Source: Anabaena minutissima FACHB-250 (GTDB lineage: Bacteria; Cyanobacteriota; Cyanobacteriia; Cyanobacteriales; Nostocaceae). From it: a stretch of DNA of 64,000 bases. The position numbers were made by a program, and so were the translations under genes. This document shows positions 45,036 to 52,909 of the stretch, in pieces. The DNA is taken from assembly GCF_014697125.1 (NCBI RefSeq), contig NZ_JACJRG010000019.1:56641-120640 (forward strand). The letters run 5' to 3'. How positions within the stretch are numbered: position 1 is the stretch's first letter; each line of letters begins with the position of its first letter. Under the pieces are notes generated by a model. It saw nothing but the letters and a program-made list of their open reading frames with translations, searched no databases and was not told the DNA's origin.

Positions 45036-45063
45036 ACCCGGACTTTCGCTGGGAAAGCCGGGT
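45036..45063 (-). terminator. Terminator downstream of the small-gene cluster
   Basis: ACCCGG-A-CTTTC pairs with GAAAG-CCGGGT around a short loop; on the minus strand the stem is followed by TTTCTTGT. It lies 31 bases after the stop of the last gene of the five-gene cluster and before the AraC gene. Confidence 0.8.
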
Positions 45064-45093
45064 GTAATTATACCAACAAGATTGCCTAGCACT

Positions 45094-45465
45094 CTATAGC
45101 CAATCTCGGTAAGCTGAAATTTCATTGACACTAATTTCCAAGGGGTCGCCTTTACCAAAAGGAGGGTAAACGCGAATTTTGGCATTATTAGTAAATCTTT
45201 CGAGTCTATTGCCTAGCTGCGGAATATTGCTGACAATGTGCCAGTAAGAGACTATATCAGGACAGTCAATCACTAGCATGATCATCGTGTCTTTTTTGGT
45301 GAGATACCACTGGCAATTAGATAATAATGCTTGGGTAATGCGATCGCAAGCTAGATAAAAGCATCTGCCAATAGACTGTTCTAGTTCCAGATGCAGCATT
45401 CCATCCTCTTTTGTCACCCCAGTTGGAGGCAAATCATCGGGAGGAAGCTGGTTGATTTTAGACAT
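45094..45465 (-). CDS. Conserved hypothetical protein, small-gene cluster (gene 5)
   Basis: I do not recognise this 123-residue protein. It begins with a proline-rich tail (INQLPPDDLPP), then an amphipathic helix (IGRCFYLACDRITQALL) and three predicted strands (TMIMLVIDCP, KIRVYPP), suggesting a small alpha/beta protein. No transmembrane or catalytic motif is visible. It is the last gene of a minus-strand group of five unfamiliar genes and is followed by a terminator. The 198-base gap to the gene before it is AT-rich and may hold an extra promoter. Confidence 0.75.
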   Translation of the reverse strand: MSKINQLPPDDLPPTGVTKEDGMLHLELEQSIGRCFYLACDRITQALLSNCQWYLTKKDTMIMLVIDCPDIVSYWHIVSNIPQLGNRLERFTNNAKIRVYPPFGKGDPLEISVNEISAYRDWL

Positions 45466-45663
45466 AATTTCTAACCTCTTGGTTGTAGCGCAACAAACTC
45501 TCTTGATTCTTGGCTAGGTTGAATAAAGTAAGTTTGAACGCCAATGTACCTAGATTTAATTCGTCCTGGAATTTCTTGATTTTGTCCCGACAGATGACTA
45601 CATCCCCAATGATTGAGTTTTCAATCAAGTAGTCTTAATTCTTTTGACTTTTACATAATCTGA

Positions 45664-46026
45664 CTATTTTGCTACCATATGTAACTCCAACCATAGACGT
45701 GGATCATTATCTTTAAGCTTCGATAGAGGATCTCGCAATAATCGCTTGGCATTCATGCAGACGACTTGCACTAATCCCATATTTTCAGCTAATTCTCGCA
45801 GTATTTCTTTGTGAGCTTGCACATGAGGAAGCATATCATCAGAACAATAAATGCCTATATATTGCAAGCGTCTGGCAGGTCGCCCCCAAAAACAGGTGAT
45901 GACTTTCACATGACACCCGTCTAATAATTCCCCAACTTTTGGATAATATTGAGTGACGACTCTTGTGAATTCTTTAGCTAATATATCTTCCGTAATCATT
46001 GGAATTGATATTTCTGTAGCGTCCAT
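45664..46026 (-). CDS. Conserved hypothetical protein, small-gene cluster (gene 4)
   Basis: This 120-residue protein is not recognised. It starts at the ATG at 46026 (a GTG lies directly before it). Predicted helices (EFTRVVTQYYP, HVQAHKEILRELAENM) flank a strand pair (HVKVITCFWG, LQYIGIYC), so it is again a small alpha/beta protein. Three cysteines are scattered and do not form a metal motif. Size and layout resemble the gene after it, and the two could be distant paralogues; this was judged by eye only. Confidence 0.72.
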   Translation of the reverse strand: MDATEISIPMITEDILAKEFTRVVTQYYPKVGELLDGCHVKVITCFWGRPARRLQYIGIYCSDDMLPHVQAHKEILRELAENMGLVQVVCMNAKRLLRDPLSKLKDNDPRLWLELHMVAK

Positions 46027-46192
46027 CACTCTAATTAATATAACACATATTTGTTATTTAATGATGACAAAATAATGAATTCTTGGAAATAAAATCTTGA
46101 GATAAATAAAAAATGAGGTGGACTTTTTCAAAGTAACACCTCAAATAATGAAAGCTGAATCAGCTTAGTTATAATGCTTATTTTTGAAGTTC

Positions 46193-46504
46193 TTATCTAG
46201 ATTTTCGCTCTGCAAATAAGACCTCAGCTATAATCTCAGGTAAATTACCTAAGTCTACAAATCCCTCAGAGCTACTAATAGGAGACTTAAAAGTATAGTT
46301 TGGGTCGCATTCTCCCGTATCATATACTTGAACGTACCACCGATCAGGAAATCCCGCCACACTCAATTCTACAATGTACCAACTCTCACCTACTAACCGA
46401 GAATTTAAGATAGCAAACCAGTCTCGGTAATCTACGGAAATATTCCAGTCTGCCAACAGAAACTCTAATGCTATATGTCCAGCATCAGTTGCAGTAAGTA
46501 GCAT
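46193..46504 (-). CDS. Conserved hypothetical protein, small-gene cluster (gene 3)
   Basis: The 103-residue product begins with a helix (DAGHIALEFLLADW) and continues with beta-strands (SWYIVELSVAG, RWYVQVYDTG) and a final helix (GNLPEIIAEVLF). The helix-strand pattern resembles small antitoxin-like or YbjN-like folds, but no family is recognised. It starts 2 bases after the preceding gene's stop, so the two are translated together. Confidence 0.75.
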   Translation of the reverse strand: MLLTATDAGHIALEFLLADWNISVDYRDWFAILNSRLVGESWYIVELSVAGFPDRWYVQVYDTGECDPNYTFKSPISSSEGFVDLGNLPEIIAEVLFAERKSR

Positions 46505-46506
46505 TG

Positions 46507-46797
46507 TTACTCCTTATTTGCAGCTTCAGTATTAGTATTTTCAGGTTGTTGGAAATCAGGATATAAACCTAAATATTTTGCTAACTCACGAGCTAGAAAA
46601 AAGAGAAACTTTGAACCATCTTGATTACCTTGATGGGCAAATGTAGTTGCTACTTGTACAATCGTTTCTACAAAATTAGCATCAATTAATTCTTTATTCG
46701 CTTCTAAAATTTCTGGTTCTTGTCCATTAGGACATTGTAGCAATTCATCAATTAAATTAAAATATGATGTTTGGCGTTCTTCTTTGACTTCTTTCAT
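46507..46797 (-). CDS. Stand-alone version of a segment found in cyanobacterial CHAT/TPR proteins, small-gene cluster (gene 2)
   Basis: The 96-residue protein reads YFNLIDELLQCPNGQEPEIL followed by ELIDANFVETIVQVATTFA and FLFFLARELAKYLGL. As far as I recall, this pattern (I.ELL.CP.G.E..IL......L.D.GLV......VA....L...AR.LAE.LG) occurs ahead of TPR and CHAT-protease domains in many cyanobacterial proteins. Here it exists alone, without a CHAT domain. It is all-helical and acidic. This makes a partner or regulatory role plausible, but nothing in the sequence states with which protein. Confidence 0.75.
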   Translation of the reverse strand: MKEVKEERQTSYFNLIDELLQCPNGQEPEILEANKELIDANFVETIVQVATTFAHQGNQDGSKFLFFLARELAKYLGLYPDFQQPENTNTEAANKE

Positions 46798-46885
46798 AGT
46801 GCTTTTTTGAATGATTATGTTGACGATTAATTCTTAGGGATAAGTCAGAATTTTAAAATAGATACTGACATTAGAATCCTCAAAT

Positions 46886-47305
46886 CTATTGTTCTATACT
46901 TTGCTGCCAAAGTCTTTCTAACATTTCCACTTGTTCTTTTAACATGGCAGCCCGATAAACAAGATAACGGTCATGGATAATAATTCCTAAGCCAATAAAA
47001 ATAGGAATTAATACAATAAACCATTGGATGATAATAGCAAGCTTGTAACTTTCAGCAATAGTTACCACTTGATTTACACCTTGATGAGCAGGTAATGGAG
47101 TAACAATTTGAGATGGAGATGATTTGTTACCAGTTATTGCTTGATCATTTACTGGATTAATTTTATTCACATCTGGGACTAATTTCTGTGTTCTAACGAA
47201 CTCTGTGTGTTTTTCCCAAACTAAACTCAACACTATTAGCCCAGGAGATATTACCACTAAAGCAACTAGACAAACAGTGAGAACATTGAGCAGTTTAGAT
47301 TTCAT
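46886..47305 (-). CDS. Small membrane protein, small-gene cluster (gene 1)
   Basis: The 139-residue protein has two transmembrane helices: one at the N-terminus (about residues 8-30, VLTVCLVALVVISPGLIVLSLVW) that could also be a signal anchor, and one at about 88-111. They enclose a ~55-residue, Asn/Pro/Ser-rich periplasmic loop; a charged, helical tail follows. GGGGAG lies five bases before the ATG. It is the first gene of the minus-strand cluster and is followed by the CHAT-type segment gene after 88 bases. I do not recognise a family. Confidence 0.75.
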   Translation of the reverse strand: MKSKLLNVLTVCLVALVVISPGLIVLSLVWEKHTEFVRTQKLVPDVNKINPVNDQAITGNKSSPSQIVTPLPAHQGVNQVVTIAESYKLAIIIQWFIVLIPIFIGLGIIIHDRYLVYRAAMLKEQVEMLERLWQQSIEQ

Positions 47306-48264
47306 CTTTGCTCCCCTTGCTAGATAGTCAGCACCACCAAATTAAATATCGTAATAATTCCATACATGAAGAGTAAAAAACGTAAGATATAATTTGGATA
47401 ATAAAGGGGTGAATGATACAGAAAAATAATAAACTTACGCTGTGAATAAATGGAAATCCACAAAAAAGTATTCCCGTTATCAGAGATAGATACTTTTACA
47501 GAGAATTGTTCACCAATCGCTTTTTAATGATTAAGAAGTCCCCCCTAGTTCGCTGGTTTAACCCATTGAATTTCGGGGGGTAGAGGGGAATCTCTGCGTA
47601 AATCCTATACGTTTTATATCAGTTGCTCTTCTCGCCTATGCTTTAGGGGTCTCAGATTAAGATTATTAAAGTTATTAAGTTTGTACTCAAAGCTTAAAAC
47701 CCTTACATATTGAGGGTGATAAAAATAATTTGGGGTAAGGGTGCTAGTATTTTTGGGGCGGGGTACTAGCATTAATCAGATAGGGTTCTAGTATTGATCA
47801 AATCAGACTCAACCCTTATCGAGCAGATATCTGAGGGTGATTTTGCTTGAGTAGTTGAAGCCAAAAAGTTGTACTCAAGCAAATTCTATTTATTGGTGAG
47901 TATATATAAATAACTCAAAAAAAACTATTAAATTTTTATAAATGAGTCATGTTTCTCTTGTTAATTAAGCAATTGGGTGTAATGAATTAAAAATGCTGCT
48001 CAAATAAACAGTAATTTCTAGAGTTATTGGTTATTGGACATTAGCTTGATAAAGAAAGTTCCACTGGGAAGCTTATGGCAAGATAAATCGCTGCAAAAAT
48101 GTCATCAAATTGCTTTTTACGCACAAATTTTGTGCTTTAGTGAGAGTACATGACTCATACTCACATATACGCCTATTAGTAAATTCAAGGTATTTAAGCT
48201 CATTGTTATAAACTGAAAATTATAAGTACAGACCTGTAAATGTAAGATTTTTAGGAGTAAATTT
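47306..48264. promoter_or_regulatory. Long divergent regulatory region upstream of cysK
   Basis: No open reading frame of note occupies these 959 bases between divergent genes. Near the middle lies an ordered set of repeats. Three GGGTNCTAGYATT units start at 47739, 47761 and 47783, exactly 22 bases apart. They are flanked by two inverted ACCCTTA...TGAGGGTGA sequences (47689-47719 and 47812-47840) and by TTGTACTCAA at 47678 and 47868. The array is about 460 bases before cysK, on the divergent side. The arrangement looks like multiple binding sites for a regulator. Confidence 0.6.
47739..47804. repeat. Three direct repeats with a 22-bp period
   Basis: Units of 22 bases begin GGGTGCTAGTATT, GGGTACTAGCATT and GGGTTCTAGTATT. 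The 22-base phase equals two turns of B-DNA, so a protein bound to each would line up on one face of the helix. No recognised factor binds this consensus to my knowledge. Confidence 0.8.
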
Positions 48265-49209
48265 ATGCGAATTGCTAAAGATGTCACAGAACTGATTGGT
48301 AAAACTCCTTTAGTTCAACTAAATAAAATTCCTCAATCGGAAGGAGTAGTCGCCAGAATAATTGTCAAATTAGAAAGTATGAATCCGGCTGCTTCTGTGA
48401 AAGACCGGATTGGGGTAAGTATGATTCTTTCCGCAGAAGCAGAAGGTTTAATTGAGCCGGGAAAAACTATTTTAGTCGAGCCGACTTCTGGTAATACAGG
48501 AATTGCTTTGGCAATGGTAGCAGCAGCTCGTGGCTATCAGTTAATTTTGACTATGCCAGAAACCATGAGCCAAGAAAGACGAGCAATGCTCAAAGCCTAT
48601 GGTGCAACCTTAGAATTAACACCAGGGGCTGAGGGTATGCGGGGAGCAATACGCAAAGCTGAAGAAATTGTGGCTAACACTCCTAACGCTTATCTACCTC
48701 AACAGTTCCGTAACCCAGCTAACCCCAAAATTCACCGAGAAACCACCGCCGAAGAAATTTGGACAGATACAGACGGCGAAGTCGATATTTTAATTGCAGG
48801 GGTAGGGACTGGGGGAACGATTACTGGGATTGCAGAGGTGCTGAAACAACGTAAACCGAGTTTTCAGGCGATCGCAGTTGAACCCAGTAATAGTCCCGTC
48901 CTCTCCGGTGGTGCAGCCGGTTCGCATAAAATCCAAGGTATTGGTGCTGGCTTTGTCCCCGATGTTCTCCGTCTGGAACTAATTGATGAAGTAATCAGAG
49001 TTAGCGACGATCAAGCCATGAGTTACGGACGGCGGTTAGCCAAAGAAGAAGGCTTACTCTCTGGTATATCCTCCGGTGCGGCTTTGTGTGCAGCCATTCA
49101 GGTAGGTAAACGTCCAGAGAACCAGGGAAAACTCATCGTCATGATTCAGCCTTCCTTCGGTGAACGCTATCTGAGTACAGCTATGTTTCAGGGTTTGACT
49201 GTTGATTAG
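48265..49209 (+). CDS. cysK: Cysteine synthase (O-acetylserine sulfhydrylase)
   Basis: The 314-residue PLP enzyme makes cysteine from O-acetylserine and sulfide. It has the IGKTPLVQLN start, the PLP lysine in NPAASVKDRIG, the substrate loop PTSGNTGI, the phosphate-binding GVGTGGTITG, and the C-terminal SGISSGAALCAA. Length is typical. AGGAG precedes the ATG at 48252-48256. A 959-base region with ordered repeats lies upstream. Because the start and motifs are clear, confidence is very high; whether it is the main or an accessory isoform cannot be seen. Confidence 0.96.
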   Translation: MRIAKDVTELIGKTPLVQLNKIPQSEGVVARIIVKLESMNPAASVKDRIGVSMILSAEAEGLIEPGKTILVEPTSGNTGIALAMVAAARGYQLILTMPETMSQERRAMLKAYGATLELTPGAEGMRGAIRKAEEIVANTPNAYLPQQFRNPANPKIHRETTAEEIWTDTDGEVDILIAGVGTGGTITGIAEVLKQRKPSFQAIAVEPSNSPVLSGGAAGSHKIQGIGAGFVPDVLRLELIDEVIRVSDDQAMSYGRRLAKEEGLLSGISSGAALCAAIQVGKRPENQGKLIVMIQPSFGERYLSTAMFQGLTVD

Positions 49210-49330
49210 GGGCTGGGTAAAAATTTCTCAATTGTCTGACTGTAATTGATGAGTTTTTTCTCATCAATTATTTAAGTATTTTTCATGTATCAATGGGACA
49301 TTGATAACTGTTGTCACATAAACTTTTATC

Positions 49331-49900
49331 ATGATGCTAAAGGCAATTTCGGGTGTTTCAATGACATTGATCGGACTCAGCACGAGTCTAATGTTCCCTC
49401 ACATTGCGATCGCGGAAGAGATTGTTTGCCAAGGAAACTTAGGTGCAATTACCGTTGATAATGTAAAAGTACCTCAAGGTAAAACTTGCACTCTCAGTAA
49501 AACCACTGTTAAAGGAAATATTGTTGTCGAACGCAGCGCAACCCTCAAGGCCATAGGTGTAAAAGTAAATGGCAATATTCAAGCAGAGGGAGCAAAACTA
49601 GTGGAAGTCAATTCTAGTGCTACCGTGGGTGGAAGCATCCAAGTCAAGCAAGGTAGTGCTGCTCGTGTGGTGAGTACACGCATCACTGGAGATGTGCAGT
49701 TTGAGTCAAATTCGGGACAACTAGTTGCTAATCAAAACCAGATTGGCGGAAATTTACAAGCTTTTCAAAATACTGGAGGGGTGACAATTCGGCAAAATCG
49801 CATTAATGGCAATTTGCAGTGTAAGGAAAATGCTCCTAAGCCGATTGGTGGCAGCAATATTGTCCAAGGCAGTAAAGAAGATCAGTGTGCAAATTTATAG
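49331..49900 (+). CDS. Secreted beta-solenoid-like protein of unknown function
   Basis: The 189-residue protein begins with a signal peptide (MMLKAISGVSMTLIGLSTSL... ending near AIAEE). The mature part has about eight repeats with alternating Val/Ile and Gly (GNIVVERSATLKA, GNIQAEGAKLVEV, GSIQVKQGSAARV, GDVQFESNSGQL, GNLQAFQNTGGV, GNLQCKENAPKP), typical of a bactofilin- or DUF3060-like beta-solenoid. Two cysteines near the start and two near the end may form disulfides. It is probably periplasmic or extracellular and its function is unknown. It is a lone gene 121 bases after cysK. Confidence 0.85.
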   Translation: MMLKAISGVSMTLIGLSTSLMFPHIAIAEEIVCQGNLGAITVDNVKVPQGKTCTLSKTTVKGNIVVERSATLKAIGVKVNGNIQAEGAKLVEVNSSATVGGSIQVKQGSAARVVSTRITGDVQFESNSGQLVANQNQIGGNLQAFQNTGGVTIRQNRINGNLQCKENAPKPIGGSNIVQGSKEDQCANL

Positions 49901-50019
49901 GATTACTGTGCTTACTGATAAATTAATCCACTCTACTCTCAAATACTAACTCTCTGTACCAAGGAGCGATTGCTCCTTGGTAACATGAACTCACACCATT
50001 CTCCACCCTCATTTTCTAA

Positions 50020-50110
50020 TAGACATCTCCAGAAATTAAATATGCGTTTTCCAGAAACCTTGTAGAAACGTTCCATGGAACGTCTCTACATTCTTTTTTG
50101 GAGATGTCTA
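50020..50110. mobile_element. 91-bp MITE-like element with TA ends
   Basis: TAGACATCTCCA at 50020-50031 is a perfect inverted repeat of TGGAGATGTCTA at 50099-50110. Inside is a near-perfect palindrome, GTAGAAACGTTCCATGG... (50062-50089). The terminal TA dinucleotides fit insertion at TA, as for IS630/Tc1-type elements. The right end contains the CTA that is the minus-strand stop codon of the following gene. Confidence 0.7.
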
Positions 50111-50623
50111 ATGATTACAACCTTGACGGTGGTGTTCTTGTTGACCGTGATGGTTGCAGTTACCTTGATGATCGTGGTGATGACCATCACTGTGTCCGTG
50201 ACCGTGGGCGCAGCCTTGCAAATCCTGACTCATGAGGTTTTCGCTCATTTCGCGGAAGGATTCATCTACAGGCTTCAAGCCAATCCAAGCATCTAGTTGT
50301 TCGACATCAAAACCTACCTCACGGCGATCGCCTACTTGGATTAAAGGACGGCGAATCAATAAAGGTTCTCTCAACATGAGAAATAAGGCGGTTTGTTCGT
50401 CTAAATTTCCCGGAACTATCTCACCAGACTTAATCTTGGGTGCAGAAGGATTAAACCATTCGGTTACAGGGCGATCGCCAAAAAATGACCGCAGGTGTTC
50501 CAAAGTCCAAGGTTCAGTTAATAAGTTATAAGCTACAACTTCATGTCCAGCCGCAGTTAACAAAACCTTTTGTCGAGTACCACCCTTACAACCAGGTTTT
50601 TCATAGAAAATTACTCTAGCCAT
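50108..50623 (-). CDS. ArsC/Spx-like nitrogenase-associated protein with His-rich tail
   Basis: The 171-residue protein has a thioredoxin-fold ArsC/Spx domain (MARVIFYEKPGCKGGTRQK, with one conserved cysteine; LLIRRPLIQVGDRREVGFD). This is the nitrogenase-associated subgroup often found near nif genes; it lacks the second CxxC cysteine and probably does not reduce arsenate. The C-terminal 33 residues hold 12 histidines and 2 cysteines (HGHGHSDGHHHDHQ), suggesting metal binding. The stop codon falls inside a MITE terminal repeat, so the original end may have been different. It follows a cupin gene on the same strand. Confidence 0.85.
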   Translation of the reverse strand: MARVIFYEKPGCKGGTRQKVLLTAAGHEVVAYNLLTEPWTLEHLRSFFGDRPVTEWFNPSAPKIKSGEIVPGNLDEQTALFLMLREPLLIRRPLIQVGDRREVGFDVEQLDAWIGLKPVDESFREMSENLMSQDLQGCAHGHGHSDGHHHDHQGNCNHHGQQEHHRQGCNH

Positions 50624-50655
50624 TGCAGTATCTCCTCGTAGTTGGGGATTGGGGG

Positions 50656-51267
50656 TTAAAATTTTTTGGCGGTATGGGTAACTGCATCAAACTCGAATCT
50701 TTGTTTGGGGTCAGTTTCACCATAAATATTAAAAGTGACAGTTGGTTCATCACCTACTGCTGCTACACTGTGAATTGCATCGGGAGTGAAGCTGATAATA
50801 TCTCCAGGCGATAGAATAATTTCTCCCGTCGGCTCAATTTTGTCTGCAAATCCTGGGTGTTGGGTGCGTCGCCAAACAGTATTTTTTTCTTGTCCTTTTA
50901 ATACTGCTACCACTCCCCATGTTCCATGATTGTGAATATTAGATATGCTTCCTGGTGCGAATGTAACTGTTTGTACTGTTAATGGGAAACCCAATTCATC
51001 ATATAACAGTAGAACAGATATTCCGGTTGTAGGGGAAGGCTCTAAATACTGACTCTGCACCCAGTAAGAATTTACAATCAAACGTCTCACTAGCATTCGG
51101 ATTTCGGGTAGACGAATAGATTCATCCTCTACACCATCAAGAACATCTTCTATCTCAGTTAAAAACCGATATAGACGATAATTCTCTTGCAATAAATTCC
51201 AACTTCTAGCTGATTTACACGCTTGATATTGACCGTCTCCTGTCAAGAGCCAATCCCTACCTTGCAT
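50656..51267 (-). CDS. Cysteine dioxygenase-like cupin protein
   Basis: The 203-residue protein belongs to the cysteine dioxygenase type I / cupin group. It shows HNHGTWGVVAVLKGQEKNTVWRR, giving the two metal histidines and the conserved glutamate replaced by the GQE segment, and the second cupin motif PDAIHSVAA with the third histidine. Such enzymes oxidise thiols with iron and O2. Within the heterocyst-type region it could regulate thiols or consume O2, which is inference. It is 32 bases upstream of the ArsC-like gene. Confidence 0.85.
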   Translation of the reverse strand: MQGRDWLLTGDGQYQACKSARSWNLLQENYRLYRFLTEIEDVLDGVEDESIRLPEIRMLVRRLIVNSYWVQSQYLEPSPTTGISVLLLYDELGFPLTVQTVTFAPGSISNIHNHGTWGVVAVLKGQEKNTVWRRTQHPGFADKIEPTGEIILSPGDIISFTPDAIHSVAAVGDEPTVTFNIYGETDPKQRFEFDAVTHTAKKF

Positions 51268-51272
51268 AATAT

Positions 51273-51446
51273 TTAAAATCTTTGTTGAGAGAATTGGGAA
51301 AAAACCAACACGGGACTAACAAGATTAGGAAGAGGTTCATTAGAAAATGTTGGCACAACAACCTTAGAGGGAAACAGGTTATTGTTATTAGAAGATGCAG
51401 ATAGAGCGTTGTAGGAAGATGCGTTAAAGAATGAAAAACTATTCAT
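51273..51446 (-). CDS. Candidate small Ser/Asn-rich protein upstream of the cupin gene
   Basis: An ATG at 51446 opens a 57-codon frame that ends at 51273, five bases before the cupin gene starts. It is rich in Ser, Asn and Phe (MNSFSFFNASSYNALSASSN...) and has no recognised domain. No clear ribosome site precedes it. It may be a short upstream peptide or chance. The frame spans almost the whole gap between two genes of the same strand, which makes it worth noting. Confidence 0.4.
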   Translation of the reverse strand: MNSFSFFNASSYNALSASSNNNNLFPSKVVVPTFSNEPLPNLVSPVLVFSQFSQQRF

Positions 51447-51488
51447 GGTTGTAGAGTATTAACTGATAACTGTTGACTGTTCACTGTA

Positions 51489-51974
51489 TTAATCATCTTC
51501 TTCTGCTGGACGTGTTAAAACATCCAGTAAGATTCCTGCTCCGAAATCTTGCTTTGAGTCAATTTCTTTAACTCTCATGCTGATTTCTTTAGCTCGCTCG
51601 ATTTCCCCTAACTTTGCTAATACCAATCCTGTAGCGGCATAAGCATTTAAGTACAACCTGATAGGTGCTTCTTCCTGCCGATCAACTAAGATTGGTTTAA
51701 GCTGCTCCCACTCATCAGGAAATTTCTCTGATTCCTTAATTTTATCTAATAATTGGCTAGTTGTTCGCAATGCCAAAGAATAATTATTTTTATAAAAGAA
51801 AAATCTATAAGCTGCTACTAAAACATCGGTATTTTCCCCAGTTATAGCTAAAGCTTGTTGGATGTATTCTTCTGATTTTGAAGTATTTTCCCAATGGTGT
51901 GCAGCTAAAATTAATAACTTTTTGACATCTTCAGAAACTTGAAACCAGGAAAATTGATTTGTGTCAGTGTGCAT
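51489..51974 (-). CDS. TPR-like protein of the heterocyst-type island
   Basis: The 161-residue protein starts at the ATG at 51974, which has AAGGA seven bases upstream; the longer frame to 52013 lacks this. Helical repeats are visible (SEEYIQQALAITG, DVLVAAYRFFFYKNNYSLALRTTSQLL, AYAATGLVLAKLGEIERAKEISMRV), so it is a tetratricopeptide-type protein. Small TPR proteins of this kind are found beside nif and cox genes in heterocystous cyanobacteria; its partner is unknown. It lies downstream of coxC (86 bases) on the same strand. Confidence 0.82.
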   Translation of the reverse strand: MHTDTNQFSWFQVSEDVKKLLILAAHHWENTSKSEEYIQQALAITGENTDVLVAAYRFFFYKNNYSLALRTTSQLLDKIKESEKFPDEWEQLKPILVDRQEEAPIRLYLNAYAATGLVLAKLGEIERAKEISMRVKEIDSKQDFGAGILLDVLTRPAEEDD

Positions 51975-52059
51975 GATCAGTTCCTTGGTAAATGGGCATA
52001 GGGAATAGGGCATTAAAGTTGATTTCTATGCCCAATGCCCTATGCCTCATGCCCTAATT

Positions 52060-52644
52060 TCAAAACCGTGTGATGATGTAAACCAAAGTGAAGAGAACAA
52101 TCCAAATAATGTCTACGAAGTGCCAGTACATTTCTGCCATTTCGATGCCAGTATGCTTACTTGCAGAATAATGACCCGAACGACGCGATCGCCACAACAC
52201 GCCTAAAATCAACAACAGTCCGATAAATACGTGCAAACCGTGAAACCCGGTCATGATATAGAAGCAGTTAGCAAACACATTGGTAGTCAGACCGTACCCT
52301 AAATTCATGTACTCATAAACCTGACCAGCCAAAAAAGCTGCTCCCATAATAGCGGTCAAGAAATACCAAAACCGCATTCCCCAGACATTATTCTTCTTAA
52401 TCGCCATATCACCGAAGTGAATGACGAAACTACTAGAAATCAGAATCGCGGTATTAATTGCTGGTACAAATAACTCCACCTCCGTTCCCTCTGGAGGCCA
52501 AACATCTGTAGTCCCCCGAAAGAACAAATAAGTAGCAAAAAAGCCACCAAACATCAAAGATTCCGAAGCGAGGAAAGTCAACAACCCCACCACCCGTAAA
52601 TCAGGATGCGCCTCATGATCCTCATGCGCAGTCACTACAGTCAT
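52060..52644 (-). CDS. coxC: Cytochrome c oxidase subunit III
   Basis: The 194-residue membrane protein has five helices and the subunit III signatures FLASESLMFGGFFATYLFF, NTAILISSSFVIHF, GFHGLHVFIGL and WHFVDIIWIVLF, containing the conserved Glu and His residues. I start at the ATG at 52644 with AAGAGG upstream. It is the last gene of the coxB-coxA-coxC cluster on the minus strand; the order is the usual one. The neighbours (cnfR, fdxB) point to the heterocyst-specific oxidase set (cox2). Confidence 0.94.
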   Translation of the reverse strand: MTVVTAHEDHEAHPDLRVVGLLTFLASESLMFGGFFATYLFFRGTTDVWPPEGTEVELFVPAINTAILISSSFVIHFGDMAIKKNNVWGMRFWYFLTAIMGAAFLAGQVYEYMNLGYGLTTNVFANCFYIMTGFHGLHVFIGLLLILGVLWRSRRSGHYSASKHTGIEMAEMYWHFVDIIWIVLFTLVYIITRF

Positions 52645-52689
52645 ACCCACCTCTTAATAAACTTCTTGATTGACCTCTCCCCTAATAGA

Positions 52690-52833
52690 GTGGTTTCATA
52701 CGAAAAAAGAAAAATATATAAGTCTTGATTTCTCGTTTTGTGGTGTGGTTTTTACCCCTCTCCAAACCTCTCCCCCATGGGGGGAGAGGCTTTGAAACCC
52801 AAGTTTAGTTTTTCTCTGCTTGTATGAAACCAC
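52690..52833. mobile_element. MITE-like repeat with CCTCTCCAAACCTCTCCCC core and GTGGTTTCATAC ends
   Basis: GTGGTTTCATAC at 52690-52701 is the exact reverse complement of GTATGAAACCAC at 52822-52833. The middle repeats the CCTCTCCAAACCTCTCCCC...GGGGAGAGGCTTT core of 17124-17255, but the ends differ. Another half-element with CCCCCTTCCCTAGTAGGG follows at 52866-52908. It lies between coxA and coxC. Confidence 0.7.
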
Positions 52834-52909
52834 CCTGCTCTCCTAAAAAGAGAGCGGAACTATTCTTACTCCCCCTTCCCTAGTAGGGAAGGGGGTTGGG
52901 GGGTTAGGT

